From Candidatus Rokuibacteriota bacterium (GTDB lineage: Bacteria; Methylomirabilota; Methylomirabilia; Rokubacteriales; CSP1-6): DNA of 47,095 nucleotides. Positions 33,397-40,837 of this stretch are shown here, piece after piece. The translations under genes were made by a program, and so were the position numbers. How positions within the stretch are numbered: the first letter of the stretch is position 1; every line of letters starts with the position of its first letter. Under the pieces are notes generated by a model. It was not told the origin of the DNA. It saw nothing but the letters and a program-made list of their open reading frames with translations, and did not search any database. Where the stretch lies: positions 1 to 47,095 of the forward strand of contig JACPCW010000050.1 in the NCBI GenBank assembly GCA_016184365.1. The letters are read 5' to 3'.

Positions 33397-35490
33397 ATGA
33401 GACACCGGATTCGCGTCGGGGTCGACGTCGGCGGCACGTTCACCGACTTCGTGCTCGTCGACGAAGAGCGCGACCTCATCTACACGGGCAAGCGGCTCAC
33501 GACGCCCGACGATCCGGGCGACGCGATCCTCGCCGGGCTCGAGCGCCTCGTGCGCGACGCCGGCGTCTCCGTCCAGGCGCTCGACGGCGTCGTCCACGGC
33601 ACCACGCTCGTCGCCAACACGCTCATCGAAGGCACGGGCGCGAAGGTCGGGCTCGTCACGACGCGCGGCTTCCGCGACGCGCTCGAGATGGGCCGCGAGA
33701 TCCGCTATGACCTCTACGACCTCTTCGCCACCCGGCCGGCGCCGCTCGTGCCGCGGAGGCGCCGGCACGAGGTCGCCGAGCGGGTGGCGGCGGATGGCAC
33801 CGTGCTCGAGGCGCTGGACCCGAGCGACGTTCGGCGCGTCGCGCGCGACCTGCGCGCCGACGGCGTCGAAGCCGTCGCGGTGTGTCTCGTGCACGCCTAC
33901 CGCAACCCGGCGCACGAGCAGCTCGTGGCGCGCGTCCTCGCCGAGGAGCTGCCGGGCCTCCCGGTCAGCGTCTCGTCCGACGTCGCGCCCGAGATCCGCG
34001 AATACGAACGAACGAGCACCACGTGCGCGAACGCCTACGTGCGGCCGCGGATGCAGCGCTATCTCGAGCGGCTCGAGGCGCGCCTGGCGAAGCTCGGCGT
34101 ACGCGGGCCGCTGCACATCATGCTGTCGGGCGGCGGCATCACGACGGTGCGCGCGGCGCGCGAGCATCCGATCCGTCTCGTGGAATCGGGTCCGGCCGCC
34201 GGCGCGATGGCCGCGGCGTACTACGGGTCGCTCGCGCGCACGCCGAGCATGATCTCGTTCGACATGGGCGGGACGACGGCGAAGATGTGCCTCATCGAGC
34301 ACGGCTGGCCGGCGCGCGTGCACGAGCTGGAAGCGGGCCGTGTCCGCCGGTTCCGCAAGGGCTCCGGCCATCCGTTGAAAGTGCCGGTCGTGGAGATGAT
34401 CGAGATCGGCGCGGGCGGCGGCTCGATCGCGCGCGTGGACGCGATGGGCCTGCTGAAGGTCGGCCCGCAGTCGGCGGGCGCCGAGCCGGGTCCGGTGTGC
34501 TACGGGCGCGGCGGCCGGTTCCCGACGGTGACCGACGCCGACCTGCTGCTCGGCTACCTCTCGCCGGACTATTTCCTCGGCGGCGAGATGCGCCTGGATC
34601 GCGCCGCCGTCGAGCGCGCGATCGAGGAGCACGTCGCGCGACCGCTCGGTCTCCCGGTGCACGACGCCGCGGTCGGGATCCACAACGTGGTCAACGAGAA
34701 CATGGCGGCCGCCACGCGCATGCACGTGGCGGAGAAGGGCCGCGATCCGCGGCGGTACACGCTCGTCGCGTTCGGCGGCGCCGGTCCGGTGCACGCGTGG
34801 GGCCTCGCGCGCCTGCTGAAGATTCCGCGCATCGTGTGTCCGTTCGGCGCCGGCGTGACGTCGGCGCTCGGGATGCTGGTGGCAGCGCCGGCCATCGACC
34901 TCACCCGCTCGTACGTCGCCCGTCTCGCGTCGCTCGACTGGGCACGCGTGGAAACGCTCTTCGCCGGCATGGAGACCGAGGCGCGCGCGTTGCTGACGGA
35001 GACGGGTGCGGACCCCGCCGAGATCTCGGTGCGGCGCGCCGCCGACATGCGGTACGCGGGCCAGGGCTTCGAAGTCACCGTCCCGCTGCCCGATGGTGCC
35101 CTCGGGCCGGCGCGGCTCGGCGAGGTCGAGGCCGCGTTCCACGCGACCTATCGCGAGCGCTTCGGCCGTGAGATCGGCGACGTGGCGGTGGAAGCGCTGT
35201 CATGGCGACTGTCGGCGAGCGCCCCGGTGCCGAACGTCTCGGTGAAGTTCGGCGGGCAACCGACCGACGCCGGCGAACCGCGGAAGAGCACGCGCGCGGT
35301 GTGGTTCCCGGACACGGGTGTCGCGCCGTGTCCGGTGCTGAACCGCTACGCGTTGCCGGCCGGGCTCGAGTTCATCGGACCGGTGGTCGTCGAAGAACGC
35401 GAGTCGACCACGGTGATCGGGCCGGGCAGCCGCGTGACGGTCGACGCGCATCTGAATCTGCTCATCGATCTGGAGCCGGGGAGGCCGTGA
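33397..35490 (+). CDS. hyuA: Hydantoinase A / N-methylhydantoinase alpha-type subunit
   Basis: A 697-residue protein starting at ATG 33397. The N-terminal ATPase fold is clear: RVGVDVGGTFTDFVLVDE (phosphate 1), HGTTLVANTLIEG, REYERTSTTCANAYV, HIMLSGGGITTVRAA, ESGPAAGAMAAAYYG, ISFDMGGTTAKMCLI (phosphate 2), EIGAGGGSIARVD, and VAFGGAGPVHAWGLAR. The C-terminal domain extends to the usual length. Together with HyuB it catalyses ATP-driven hydrolysis of hydantoin-like rings or 5-oxoproline (family knowledge). It is separated from hyuB by 94 bases containing a strong hairpin, unusual for two subunits expected in equal amounts. Confidence 0.93.
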   Translation: MRHRIRVGVDVGGTFTDFVLVDEERDLIYTGKRLTTPDDPGDAILAGLERLVRDAGVSVQALDGVVHGTTLVANTLIEGTGAKVGLVTTRGFRDALEMGREIRYDLYDLFATRPAPLVPRRRRHEVAERVAADGTVLEALDPSDVRRVARDLRADGVEAVAVCLVHAYRNPAHEQLVARVLAEELPGLPVSVSSDVAPEIREYERTSTTCANAYVRPRMQRYLERLEARLAKLGVRGPLHIMLSGGGITTVRAAREHPIRLVESGPAAGAMAAAYYGSLARTPSMISFDMGGTTAKMCLIEHGWPARVHELEAGRVRRFRKGSGHPLKVPVVEMIEIGAGGGSIARVDAMGLLKVGPQSAGAEPGPVCYGRGGRFPTVTDADLLLGYLSPDYFLGGEMRLDRAAVERAIEEHVARPLGLPVHDAAVGIHNVVNENMAAATRMHVAEKGRDPRRYTLVAFGGAGPVHAWGLARLLKIPRIVCPFGAGVTSALGMLVAAPAIDLTRSYVARLASLDWARVETLFAGMETEARALLTETGADPAEISVRRAADMRYAGQGFEVTVPLPDGALGPARLGEVEAAFHATYRERFGREIGDVAVEALSWRLSASAPVPNVSVKFGGQPTDAGEPRKSTRAVWFPDTGVAPCPVLNRYALPAGLEFIGPVVVEERESTTVIGPGSRVTVDAHLNLLIDLEPGRP

Positions 35491-35657
35491 AGCTCGAACC
35501 TCCTGACGGTGACGCCGGGGGCCGTGTATTTCTGAGAAACGCCCTTGCGTCCGCCGTGTCGCGAATCCCTGACGTCGGCTCCCATCCGTTCGTGCAAAGG
35601 CAGGGCCCGTTACCCTGGTGGCATCCGGGCTGCAGCCGAACTGCCCGGAGCCGTCCA

Positions 35658-35768
35658 ATGCTTTGGCTGATCCTCGGCGTCGCGCTCTTGCTCGTCACGG
35701 CGGCCAGCGTCGGTCCTGCCGGCGGGCTCCGGCAACGCTCGCGCAGGCGACGGCGAACGGTGGCTTGA
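35658..35768 (+). CDS. Small single-pass membrane peptide
   Basis: A 36-residue ORF, ATG 35658 with GGAG about 8 bases upstream and TGA 35766. MLWLILGVALLLVTAASVGP is one hydrophobic helix, followed by a very basic tail (RQRSRRRRRT) that would stay on the cytoplasmic side. The next gene (UspA-type) starts two bases later. No family is recognised. The ribosome site, topology and spacing support a real gene, but the length is short. Confidence 0.5.
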   Translation: MLWLILGVALLLVTAASVGPAGGLRQRSRRRRRTVA

Positions 35769-35769
35769 C

Positions 35770-36732
35770 GTGTCCGCACGACGAGCCGTCCTCATTCCGC
35801 TCGACGGCTCCGCCCCTGCGGAAGCCATCCTTCCCCATGTCCTGAGAACGGCGCGGGCGCTCCAGCTCGATGCCGTGCTCCTCTGCGTCCTGGTGGAGAT
35901 CACCTCGACCGCTGCCGATCGCACGCTCCATCTGATCGTGGAGGCTCGGGAACGGCTCCGTCAGGAAGCGGAGAACTACCTGCGAGGCGTGGCGCGTCAC
36001 CTCGCCGACCACGGCGTGCGCGCAACCACCGAGGTGCGCGTCGGCGACGCGGCCACGGAGATCGTCGCAGCGGCGAAGGAGTTCGATGTCCAGCTCATCG
36101 CCATGACGACTCACGGACACAGGGGGCTCGGACGTCTCATCTTCAGCTCGACCACCGACGCCGTGCTGCGAAGCGTGGAGATCCCGGCGCTCCTCGTTTG
36201 CTCGCGCGAGTCGAAGCGGGAAGCGCGGGCGGCGGAGACCAACGAAGGAGATGGAGCCATGAGTCCGACGTTGCGAGAACTGCTGCTCGGCGCGAGAACT
36301 CGCTTCGACGTCATCGAGCACCCGCCGGCGTATACGGCCCAGCAGCGTGCCGCGAACGCGCACGTCGGTGGCAGTCGCGTGGCGAAGGTCGTGATGGTTC
36401 GCGCGGACGACTGGTGGGGGATGGTGGCATTGCCGGCGCCGGCGAAGCTCGATCTCCACGCCCTCGAGCCGCTCACGGACCGGACGCGACTGCGGCTCGC
36501 GGCCGAGGACGAGTTCAGGCACCTCTTTCCCGATTGCGAACCGGGCGCCATGCCGCCGTTCGGCCATCTCTACGGGATCGACCTCTTCGTCGACCGCGAC
36601 CTCGCGGACGAAGAAGAGATCGTGTTCCCGGCCGGGCGCCATGAAGCGGAAGTTCGCATGAACATGCGTGACTACATCGATCTCGCCCGGCCCACCATCG
36701 CGCCACTGTCGAGGGTGTCCCGCGCGGCGTGA
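35770..36732 (+). CDS. UspA domain fused to YbaK/ProX-type aminoacyl-tRNA deacylase domain
   Basis: A 320-residue protein starting at GTG 35770. Residues 1-150 are a universal stress protein: RRAVLIPLDGSAPAEAILPH, AAKEFDVQLIAMTTHGHRGL and a GRLIFSSTTDAVLRSVEIPA ATP-loop-like end. Residues 164-320 are a YbaK/EbsC domain (SPTLRELLLGARTRFDVIEH, GSRVAKVVMVRADDWW, MPPFGHLYGIDLFVDRDLAD), which in relatives removes mis-charged amino acids from tRNA. The junction contains a good ribosome site (AAGGAG, 36244-36249) 9 bases before an in-frame ATG 36259. The deacylase could therefore also be made alone. It looks like two genes recently joined by loss of the uspA stop. Both domains look complete. Confidence 0.85.
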   Translation: MSARRAVLIPLDGSAPAEAILPHVLRTARALQLDAVLLCVLVEITSTAADRTLHLIVEARERLRQEAENYLRGVARHLADHGVRATTEVRVGDAATEIVAAAKEFDVQLIAMTTHGHRGLGRLIFSSTTDAVLRSVEIPALLVCSRESKREARAAETNEGDGAMSPTLRELLLGARTRFDVIEHPPAYTAQQRAANAHVGGSRVAKVVMVRADDWWGMVALPAPAKLDLHALEPLTDRTRLRLAAEDEFRHLFPDCEPGAMPPFGHLYGIDLFVDRDLADEEEIVFPAGRHEAEVRMNMRDYIDLARPTIAPLSRVSRAA

Positions 36733-36863
36733 CCCGCGCTGACTTCGAGCGGGAGCAGCACATGGCAGCAACGCGGTTCCAGCCGGATCAAGGCCGCCTG
36801 ATCCCGAGCCATCGCCGGAGCCGTCCCGTTCGCCGCCCTCGATCCTCGACGAGCGGACCTCGA

Positions 36864-37154
36864 TCACGCCGCCGCGCGCGCGGAGCGGCGCGAGACCTCC
36901 TGCGCGGTTTCGAGCGCCTCGCCCTTGTCGGGCGCGCGGAACGCCATCGAGCTCAGCGTCACGACACCGACGAGCCGGTCCTGATCGTCCACGACCGGCA
37001 GGCGACCGACCCGAGCGTCGCTCATCGCCTGCATCGCCCGCTCCGTCGTCCACTCCGGATGCGCGCAGATCACGTTGGACGTGAGGCATTCTCCGACCCT
37101 GGTCGACGACGCGTCGGCGATCAGGAGGCCGAGGAAGAGATCGGCGCCGTGCAC
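36864..37154 (-). CDS. CBS-domain protein, probably 5'-truncated
   Basis: A 96-residue frame starting at GTG 37154. It contains one CBS motif: VGECLTSNVICAHPEWTTER, AMQAMSDARVGRLPVVDDQD, RLVGVVTLSSMAF. CBS proteins normally carry a pair of these motifs and bind AMP, ATP or similar ligands. The first motif is missing, and the N-terminal MHGADLFLGLLIADASSTR looks like the linker or end of it. The gene is divergent from ubiD with only 34 bases between starts, suggesting that its 5' half was lost. It may be a remnant rather than a working gene. The 130 bases downstream (36733-36863) show nothing recognisable. Confidence 0.65.
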   Translation of the reverse strand: MHGADLFLGLLIADASSTRVGECLTSNVICAHPEWTTERAMQAMSDARVGRLPVVDDQDRLVGVVTLSSMAFRAPDKGEALETAQEVSRRSARAAA

Positions 37155-37188
37155 GCTACCGCGAGTGTAGCGTCATATACTGCGCGGC

Positions 37189-38568
37189 ATGGCGTCTGAC
37201 CTCAGGTCGTTCCTCGCGGAGATCGACGACCTCCTGCTGCGGATCCGGAAACCGGTCGCCATCGATCACGTGAGCCCGCTCATCGTCGATGCGCGGCAGC
37301 CGATCCTGTTCGAGGCGATCGAGGGCTTTCCCGGCTGGCGCGTCTGCGATCTCCTGTTTCGCGACCGCACGGCACAGGCGCGAGTGCTGCGGACGACACC
37401 GGACCGGGTGCTCCCGGAGCTCGCGCGTCGCCTGGCGCTGCCGCCGGAGCCGCCGCGGCTCGTGGCCGGCGGCCCCGTCAAGGATCGAACCCTGAAGGGC
37501 GGAGACATCGACCTCGCGAAGCTTCCGGGCTTTCAGCACGGCGCGCTCGATCGCGGCCGCACCATCATCGCGATGGTCGTCTGCCGCGACCCCGACGATG
37601 GCCAGGTCAATCTCTCCTTCACACGCATCGGGCTGCTGTCGGCCACGCGCGGCACCTATCTGATCGGCAGCTCGCCGCACATGCGGTCGATCCTCGAGAA
37701 GTACGAGCGCGCGAAGGAACGCATGCCGATCGCCTTCGTCGTCGGCGGCCATCCCGGATACGAGATCATGGCGAGCTACAGCGTCCCGACGCACCTCGAA
37801 CGCTTCGGGGAGCTCGAGATGGTCTCCGCCCTCATCGGCGAGACCGTCGAGCTCGTGCCGTGCGACACCGTGCCGCTCGAGGTTCCGGCCCACGCGGAGG
37901 TGGTGATCGAGGGTTACGTCCTGCCCGGCGAGCGGGCGGACGAGGGGCCGGGGCCGTCGCAGTTCCTCTACTACCACCCGGGCGTCACGAAGCAGCCGGT
38001 GTTCGAGGCCAGCGCGATCACCATGCGCGACGACCCGATCTTCCGCCAGCACAACACGCTCCTCTATACGGATCACCAGGCGCTGCTGGCGCTGCCGCAC
38101 GAAGCGATCCTCTACGACCGCCTGCGGGAGCTCGGCCTCCGCGTGCACGACGTGCAGTACGTGCCGTGGGGCGGAACGCTCGCCTGCGTCGTCAAGGCGA
38201 CGCCCGCCTATGACGGCGAGCTCAAGGATGCGCTGATGTTCGTGCTCGGACAGCGCTGGCCGAACGCCAAGATGGCGGTCGCGGTGGACGACGACGTCGA
38301 CCTCGAGAGCCCGACGGATCTCCTGTGGTCGATCGCCACCCGCGTCGACCCCGAACGCGACGTGTTCATCGCGCCGGGCATGCGCGGGCACGCGGCCGAT
38401 CCGGCCGCGCGGCCGATCGAGAACGCTCCGCGGCGCGTGCTGATCGGAAAGTGGGGAATCGACGCGACGAAACCTCCGCTCAACCGGGTGAGGGAACGCG
38501 CGTCGTTCGAGCGCGCGCTTCCCCCGCACTGGGGCGAGGTGACGCTGGCGAGGCTCCTGGCGACCTGA
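37189..38568 (+). CDS. UbiD family decarboxylase
   Basis: A 459-residue protein starting at ATG 37189; a TATACT box (37176-37181) lies 7 bases before it, again suggesting a leaderless or near-leaderless mRNA with a weak -35. UbiD features: N-terminal DLRSFLAEIDD, SFTRIGLLSATRGTYLI, PIAFVVGGHPGYEIMASYSV, the EVPAHAEVVIEGYVLPGERA block with its active-site acidic residues, QPVFEASAITMRDDPIF, and a C-terminal WGEVTLARLLAT. UbiD enzymes use prenylated FMN (made by UbiX, not in this window) to decarboxylate or carboxylate unsaturated or aromatic acids reversibly. Its neighbours do not define a pathway. The motif around EGPGPSQFLYYHPG departs from the common EGPFGE form, so substrate class is uncertain. 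Confidence 0.9.
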   Translation: MASDLRSFLAEIDDLLLRIRKPVAIDHVSPLIVDARQPILFEAIEGFPGWRVCDLLFRDRTAQARVLRTTPDRVLPELARRLALPPEPPRLVAGGPVKDRTLKGGDIDLAKLPGFQHGALDRGRTIIAMVVCRDPDDGQVNLSFTRIGLLSATRGTYLIGSSPHMRSILEKYERAKERMPIAFVVGGHPGYEIMASYSVPTHLERFGELEMVSALIGETVELVPCDTVPLEVPAHAEVVIEGYVLPGERADEGPGPSQFLYYHPGVTKQPVFEASAITMRDDPIFRQHNTLLYTDHQALLALPHEAILYDRLRELGLRVHDVQYVPWGGTLACVVKATPAYDGELKDALMFVLGQRWPNAKMAVAVDDDVDLESPTDLLWSIATRVDPERDVFIAPGMRGHAADPAARPIENAPRRVLIGKWGIDATKPPLNRVRERASFERALPPHWGEVTLARLLAT

Positions 38569-38573
38569 TCGTC

Positions 38574-38594
38574 AGGCCACGGGGAGCGTGGCCT
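38574..38594. terminator. Hairpin between convergent ubiD and hipA
   Basis: AGGCCACG (38574-38581) and CGTGGCCT (38587-38594) pair perfectly around GGGAG, 6 bases after the ubiD stop. No T-tract follows. On the minus strand the same bases end a short coding-like frame (about 38650 to TGA 38572, LVELPERPALAHQLVGEATL) that may be the stub of another gene. A terminator role is plausible but unproven. Confidence 0.4.
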
Positions 38595-38682
38595 CACCGA
38601 CGAGCTGGTGCGCCAGCGCCGGGCGCTCCGGCAGCTCGACGAGAACTTCTTCCGCGTAGCCGCACTGAAGGGCTCACGTTTC

Positions 38683-39942
38683 TCACTCGCGTCGAGATGT
38701 TGTCCCGAGCCCGGTGAACGCGCTCCGCAGCTGGGCGAGCTGAGAATCGACCACTCCGAGGACGCCAGCGGGAACGCCTTCGGTTTCGTCCCGTGCCGCC
38801 TGTGCTGCGGCGGGAGCACGGTCGAGGATCTCCGCGATGATCTCGGACGCGCGACGCCTCGATACTCCCCACCGCGCCGCCTCGTTGACGATTCGATCGG
38901 CGGTGACACGGTTCGTCCGTTGGACGTCGTCGATGCACATCGCGAGCCTGTCGTCGCCGTACACCAGGGTGGACAGCAGATCGTAGAGCGGGGCGAGCCG
39001 GAGCGAGCCCGAAGCGTCGTGCAGGAGCGAGAAGTTCTTGCCGTGGGCGTCGCCGTTTCCGATCAGGACGTTGATGGTCACGGCCCGCAGCAGTGTTTCT
39101 AACGAATCGGGCCCTGCGACCCCTTGAAGGATCCCCGCGATCCGGCGAAGCGTCGGCCCGCCGTCCTCCTCGTACTTCTTTGCCGGAGGAATCGCCGTCG
39201 CCTGGCAGAAATCCTCCTGGTGGATGCGCTCGACCGTCCCGTCCGCACGTACGATCCGGTCGTAGCGCTCGACGACGATCAGCCGCCTGCCGTCTATCAT
39301 CGTCGTTTCGACCGCAGAAACGGACAGTCCGACGTGCTTCGCCAGGCGCATGCAGAATGCTTCGTTCTCGACCGTGTTCGGATATTCGGCGATCTCGGGC
39401 TTGAGAATGTGCGTGGACGGCGTGCCCTCGACGGGTCGACCCCAGGATCCGTCGAGCATGCGAGTGAGGAGCAGCTTTTCGTGGACGCCGGCAAGGGACA
39501 TGCGGACCCGAGCGCCCACGCCGAGCGGGGCACTGCGGAGATTCGCCACGAGGTCACTGATGGCCGCCGCAGTGAGCGGCTCCGCAGTCTTCGTCGTGGG
39601 CTGCGGTGGCGCGGCCTCATCGTCGGACTGAATCACGAGCGCACCGGCACAGTCACGTCCAAGAGCCCGAACGAGGCCGTAGGTATCACCGGCACGGAGA
39701 TCGAAGTCAGCCGCCACGGCGCGGCGGGGTTCTCCCTCAGGAAGCAACCCGTCGAGGAAGGCGTGGACGGCGCCGTGGGGGTAACGGCGAGACGTCAGCG
39801 GAAGCGATAGCGATAAAAGCGGAACGCCGAGCTCATACCTTTCGAGCGCCTCGCTCGTGTAGTAGAGCCGGAGCCTCTCGCGCGCCTGCTCGACAACCGC
39901 AACCCTGATCCCGTAGAGCCAGATGGCAAGGGCGTTCGCCAT
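38683..39942 (-). CDS. hipA: HipA-type serine/threonine kinase toxin
   Basis: A 419-residue protein starting at ATG 39942, overlapping the hipB stop (TAATG). The HipA N-terminal domain (SLSLPLTSRRYPHGAVHAFL) is followed by the kinase: the P-loop-like SLAGVHEKLLL (149-159, with Ser149 near the autophosphorylation site), HILKPE (Lys181), catalytic NGDAHGKNFSLLHD (Asp298, Asn303) and the metal-binding APLYDLLS (Asp321). In E. coli HipA phosphorylates glutamyl-tRNA synthetase and causes growth arrest and persistence. All core residues are present, so it appears active. Partner antitoxin and operators lie directly upstream. Confidence 0.93.
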   Translation of the reverse strand: MANALAIWLYGIRVAVVEQARERLRLYYTSEALERYELGVPLLSLSLPLTSRRYPHGAVHAFLDGLLPEGEPRRAVAADFDLRAGDTYGLVRALGRDCAGALVIQSDDEAAPPQPTTKTAEPLTAAAISDLVANLRSAPLGVGARVRMSLAGVHEKLLLTRMLDGSWGRPVEGTPSTHILKPEIAEYPNTVENEAFCMRLAKHVGLSVSAVETTMIDGRRLIVVERYDRIVRADGTVERIHQEDFCQATAIPPAKKYEEDGGPTLRRIAGILQGVAGPDSLETLLRAVTINVLIGNGDAHGKNFSLLHDASGSLRLAPLYDLLSTLVYGDDRLAMCIDDVQRTNRVTADRIVNEAARWGVSRRRASEIIAEILDRAPAAAQAARDETEGVPAGVLGVVDSQLAQLRSAFTGLGTTSRRE

Positions 39943-40202
39943 TACCAGTCCGCCTTCTGGAGGGTCATCCTCACACCGAGCTGTCTGAGAACGCGAAGCA
40001 GACGGCGAAGCTGCTCAGTCTCTTTTCCCCTCTCCAGATCGGAGAGGTAGGTTCGGTTGAGCCCCGAGCGAGCAGCCAGTTCAGCCTGAGAGAGTCCCGC
40101 CTCTTGACGGTAATGCTTGATGGCAGCGCCAAGGGAGGCGGCGGTGTAGATGCGGAAAGGCGTGTCCCCCCTGGGTTCCGGCTCCTGGGCAAATGTCTTC
40201 AT
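39942..40202 (-). CDS. hipB: HipB-type antitoxin, XRE helix-turn-helix
   Basis: An 86-residue protein starting at ATG 40202. The helix-turn-helix is clear: LGAAIKHYRQEAGLSQAELA, ARSGLNRTYLSDLERGKETE. The C-terminus (LRQLGVRMTLQKADW) ends in the tryptophan-containing tail typical of HipB proteins, which in E. coli contributes to degradation and toxin binding. No ribosome site is seen. TATATT and TATGAT boxes (40211-40221) lie just upstream, so a leaderless or very short leader is likely. It would bind both HipA and the two operators at 40231 and 40268 (inference from the E. coli system). Confidence 0.92.
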   Translation of the reverse strand: MKTFAQEPEPRGDTPFRIYTAASLGAAIKHYRQEAGLSQAELAARSGLNRTYLSDLERGKETEQLRRLLRVLRQLGVRMTLQKADW

Positions 40203-40230
40203 TTACGGGCAATATATCATAACGTGTCAT

Positions 40231-40248
40231 TGTCCTGTTTTCAGGACA
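40231..40248. promoter_or_regulatory. HipB-like operator O1
   Basis: TGTCC-N8-GGACA is a perfect palindrome (TGTCCTG/CAGGACA with a TTTT centre) 28 bases upstream of hipB. It keeps the architecture of the E. coli HipB site (TATCC-N8-GGATA) with one base changed in each arm, and it overlaps the probable -35 region. Confidence 0.65.
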
Positions 40249-40267
40249 CAGCCGCTGAGGGGCCTTC

Positions 40268-40285
40268 GGTCCTAAAATCCGGACA
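40268..40285. promoter_or_regulatory. HipB-like operator O2
   Basis: GGTCC-N8-GGACA has the same arm spacing as O1, centred 37 bases (about 3.5 helical turns) further upstream. It overlaps the stop of the methyltransferase remnant. Two phased sites would allow cooperative repression by the HipBA complex, as in E. coli. Confidence 0.5.
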
Positions 40286-40580
40286 GCGCCAGGCCGCGAG
40301 CTGGAGGCTTCCGCGCGCGAAAGAGACCGGCCTCGGTGAAGCGCGACGTCGTGAAGCCCGATGTGCCGAGATACTCCACGGAGACGAAGCCCGCTTTCAC
40401 GATCACGTCGACCTGATCCCGTACCGGGATCGCGCCGGCCACTCAATTCGACCATGCGTCGAGGCTTCCCACCACCTCCGGCTCCAGATCGCTCTTGAGG
40501 ACAATGTCGGCGAACTGCAGCCGACCACCCGGTCGGAGCACTCGATGGACCTCGCGATAGGCGTGCTCCTTCAACGGGAT
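40272..40580 (-). pseudogene. 3' part of a SAM-dependent methyltransferase with an in-frame TGA (possible selenocysteine)
   Basis: The frame LIPLKEHAYREVHRVLRPGG, RLQFADIVLKSDLEPEVVGS, LDAWSN, then TGA (40445-40443), then VAGAIPVRDQVDVIVKAGFV, SVEYLGTSGFTTSRFTEAGL, FRARKP is the C-terminal part of an ArsM-like class I methyltransferase, ending at TAG 40272. Homology continues in the same frame on both sides of the TGA. The position corresponds to a cysteine (CVAGA/CIGGA type) in relatives, and a hairpin fitting a bacterial SECIS lies just downstream. The 5' two thirds of the gene are missing: the frame meets a stop and a LysR fragment near 40580. A degraded Cys codon is the alternative explanation. 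No selA, selB or tRNA-Sec gene lies in the window. Confidence 0.7.
40415..40431 (-). promoter_or_regulatory. SECIS-like hairpin after the in-frame TGA
   Basis: On the minus strand GATCCCG-GTA-CGGGATC forms a perfect 7-bp stem. It begins 12 bases after the TGA, and its loop, with G first, lies 19-21 bases after it. Bacterial SECIS elements put a G-containing apical loop roughly 16-37 bases downstream of UGA, so the position and loop fit. Confidence 0.5.
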
Positions 40581-40793
40581 GAGTTACGACGCGGAAGCTT
40601 GAAGCTCGTGCGGATCGACGGCTGGCCGCTCTCGAGAACCATTCACGTCGTCGGCTTGACCGACCATCTCGCGCCGAAGGCTGCGGAGCACTTCCTGTTG
40701 CGTGCTCGCAAAGAGATTCCGGACGGACGCTTCACGAAAGTGCCGGTCGGGTCGAGCCTTGTCCGGCAGAACACAGGAAGGCTGGTGCGATAG
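40580..40793 (+). pseudogene. C-terminal fragment of a LysR-type regulator
   Basis: The last 70 or so codons of a frame ending at TAG 40793: LRRGSLKLVRIDGWPLSRTI, HVVGLTDHLAPKAAEHFLLR, ARKEIPDGRF. This is the end of the LysR substrate-binding domain, where HVV... and PAAEHFL are typical. No helix-turn-helix or start is present. The fragment abuts the equally 5'-truncated methyltransferase on the other strand, as if one deletion removed both 5' ends and their shared divergent promoter. Confidence 0.6.
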
Positions 40794-40837
40794 TTCGCGG
40801 TACGGAGCACCGCCGACCCTCTACGCCGGCGCGGTAT

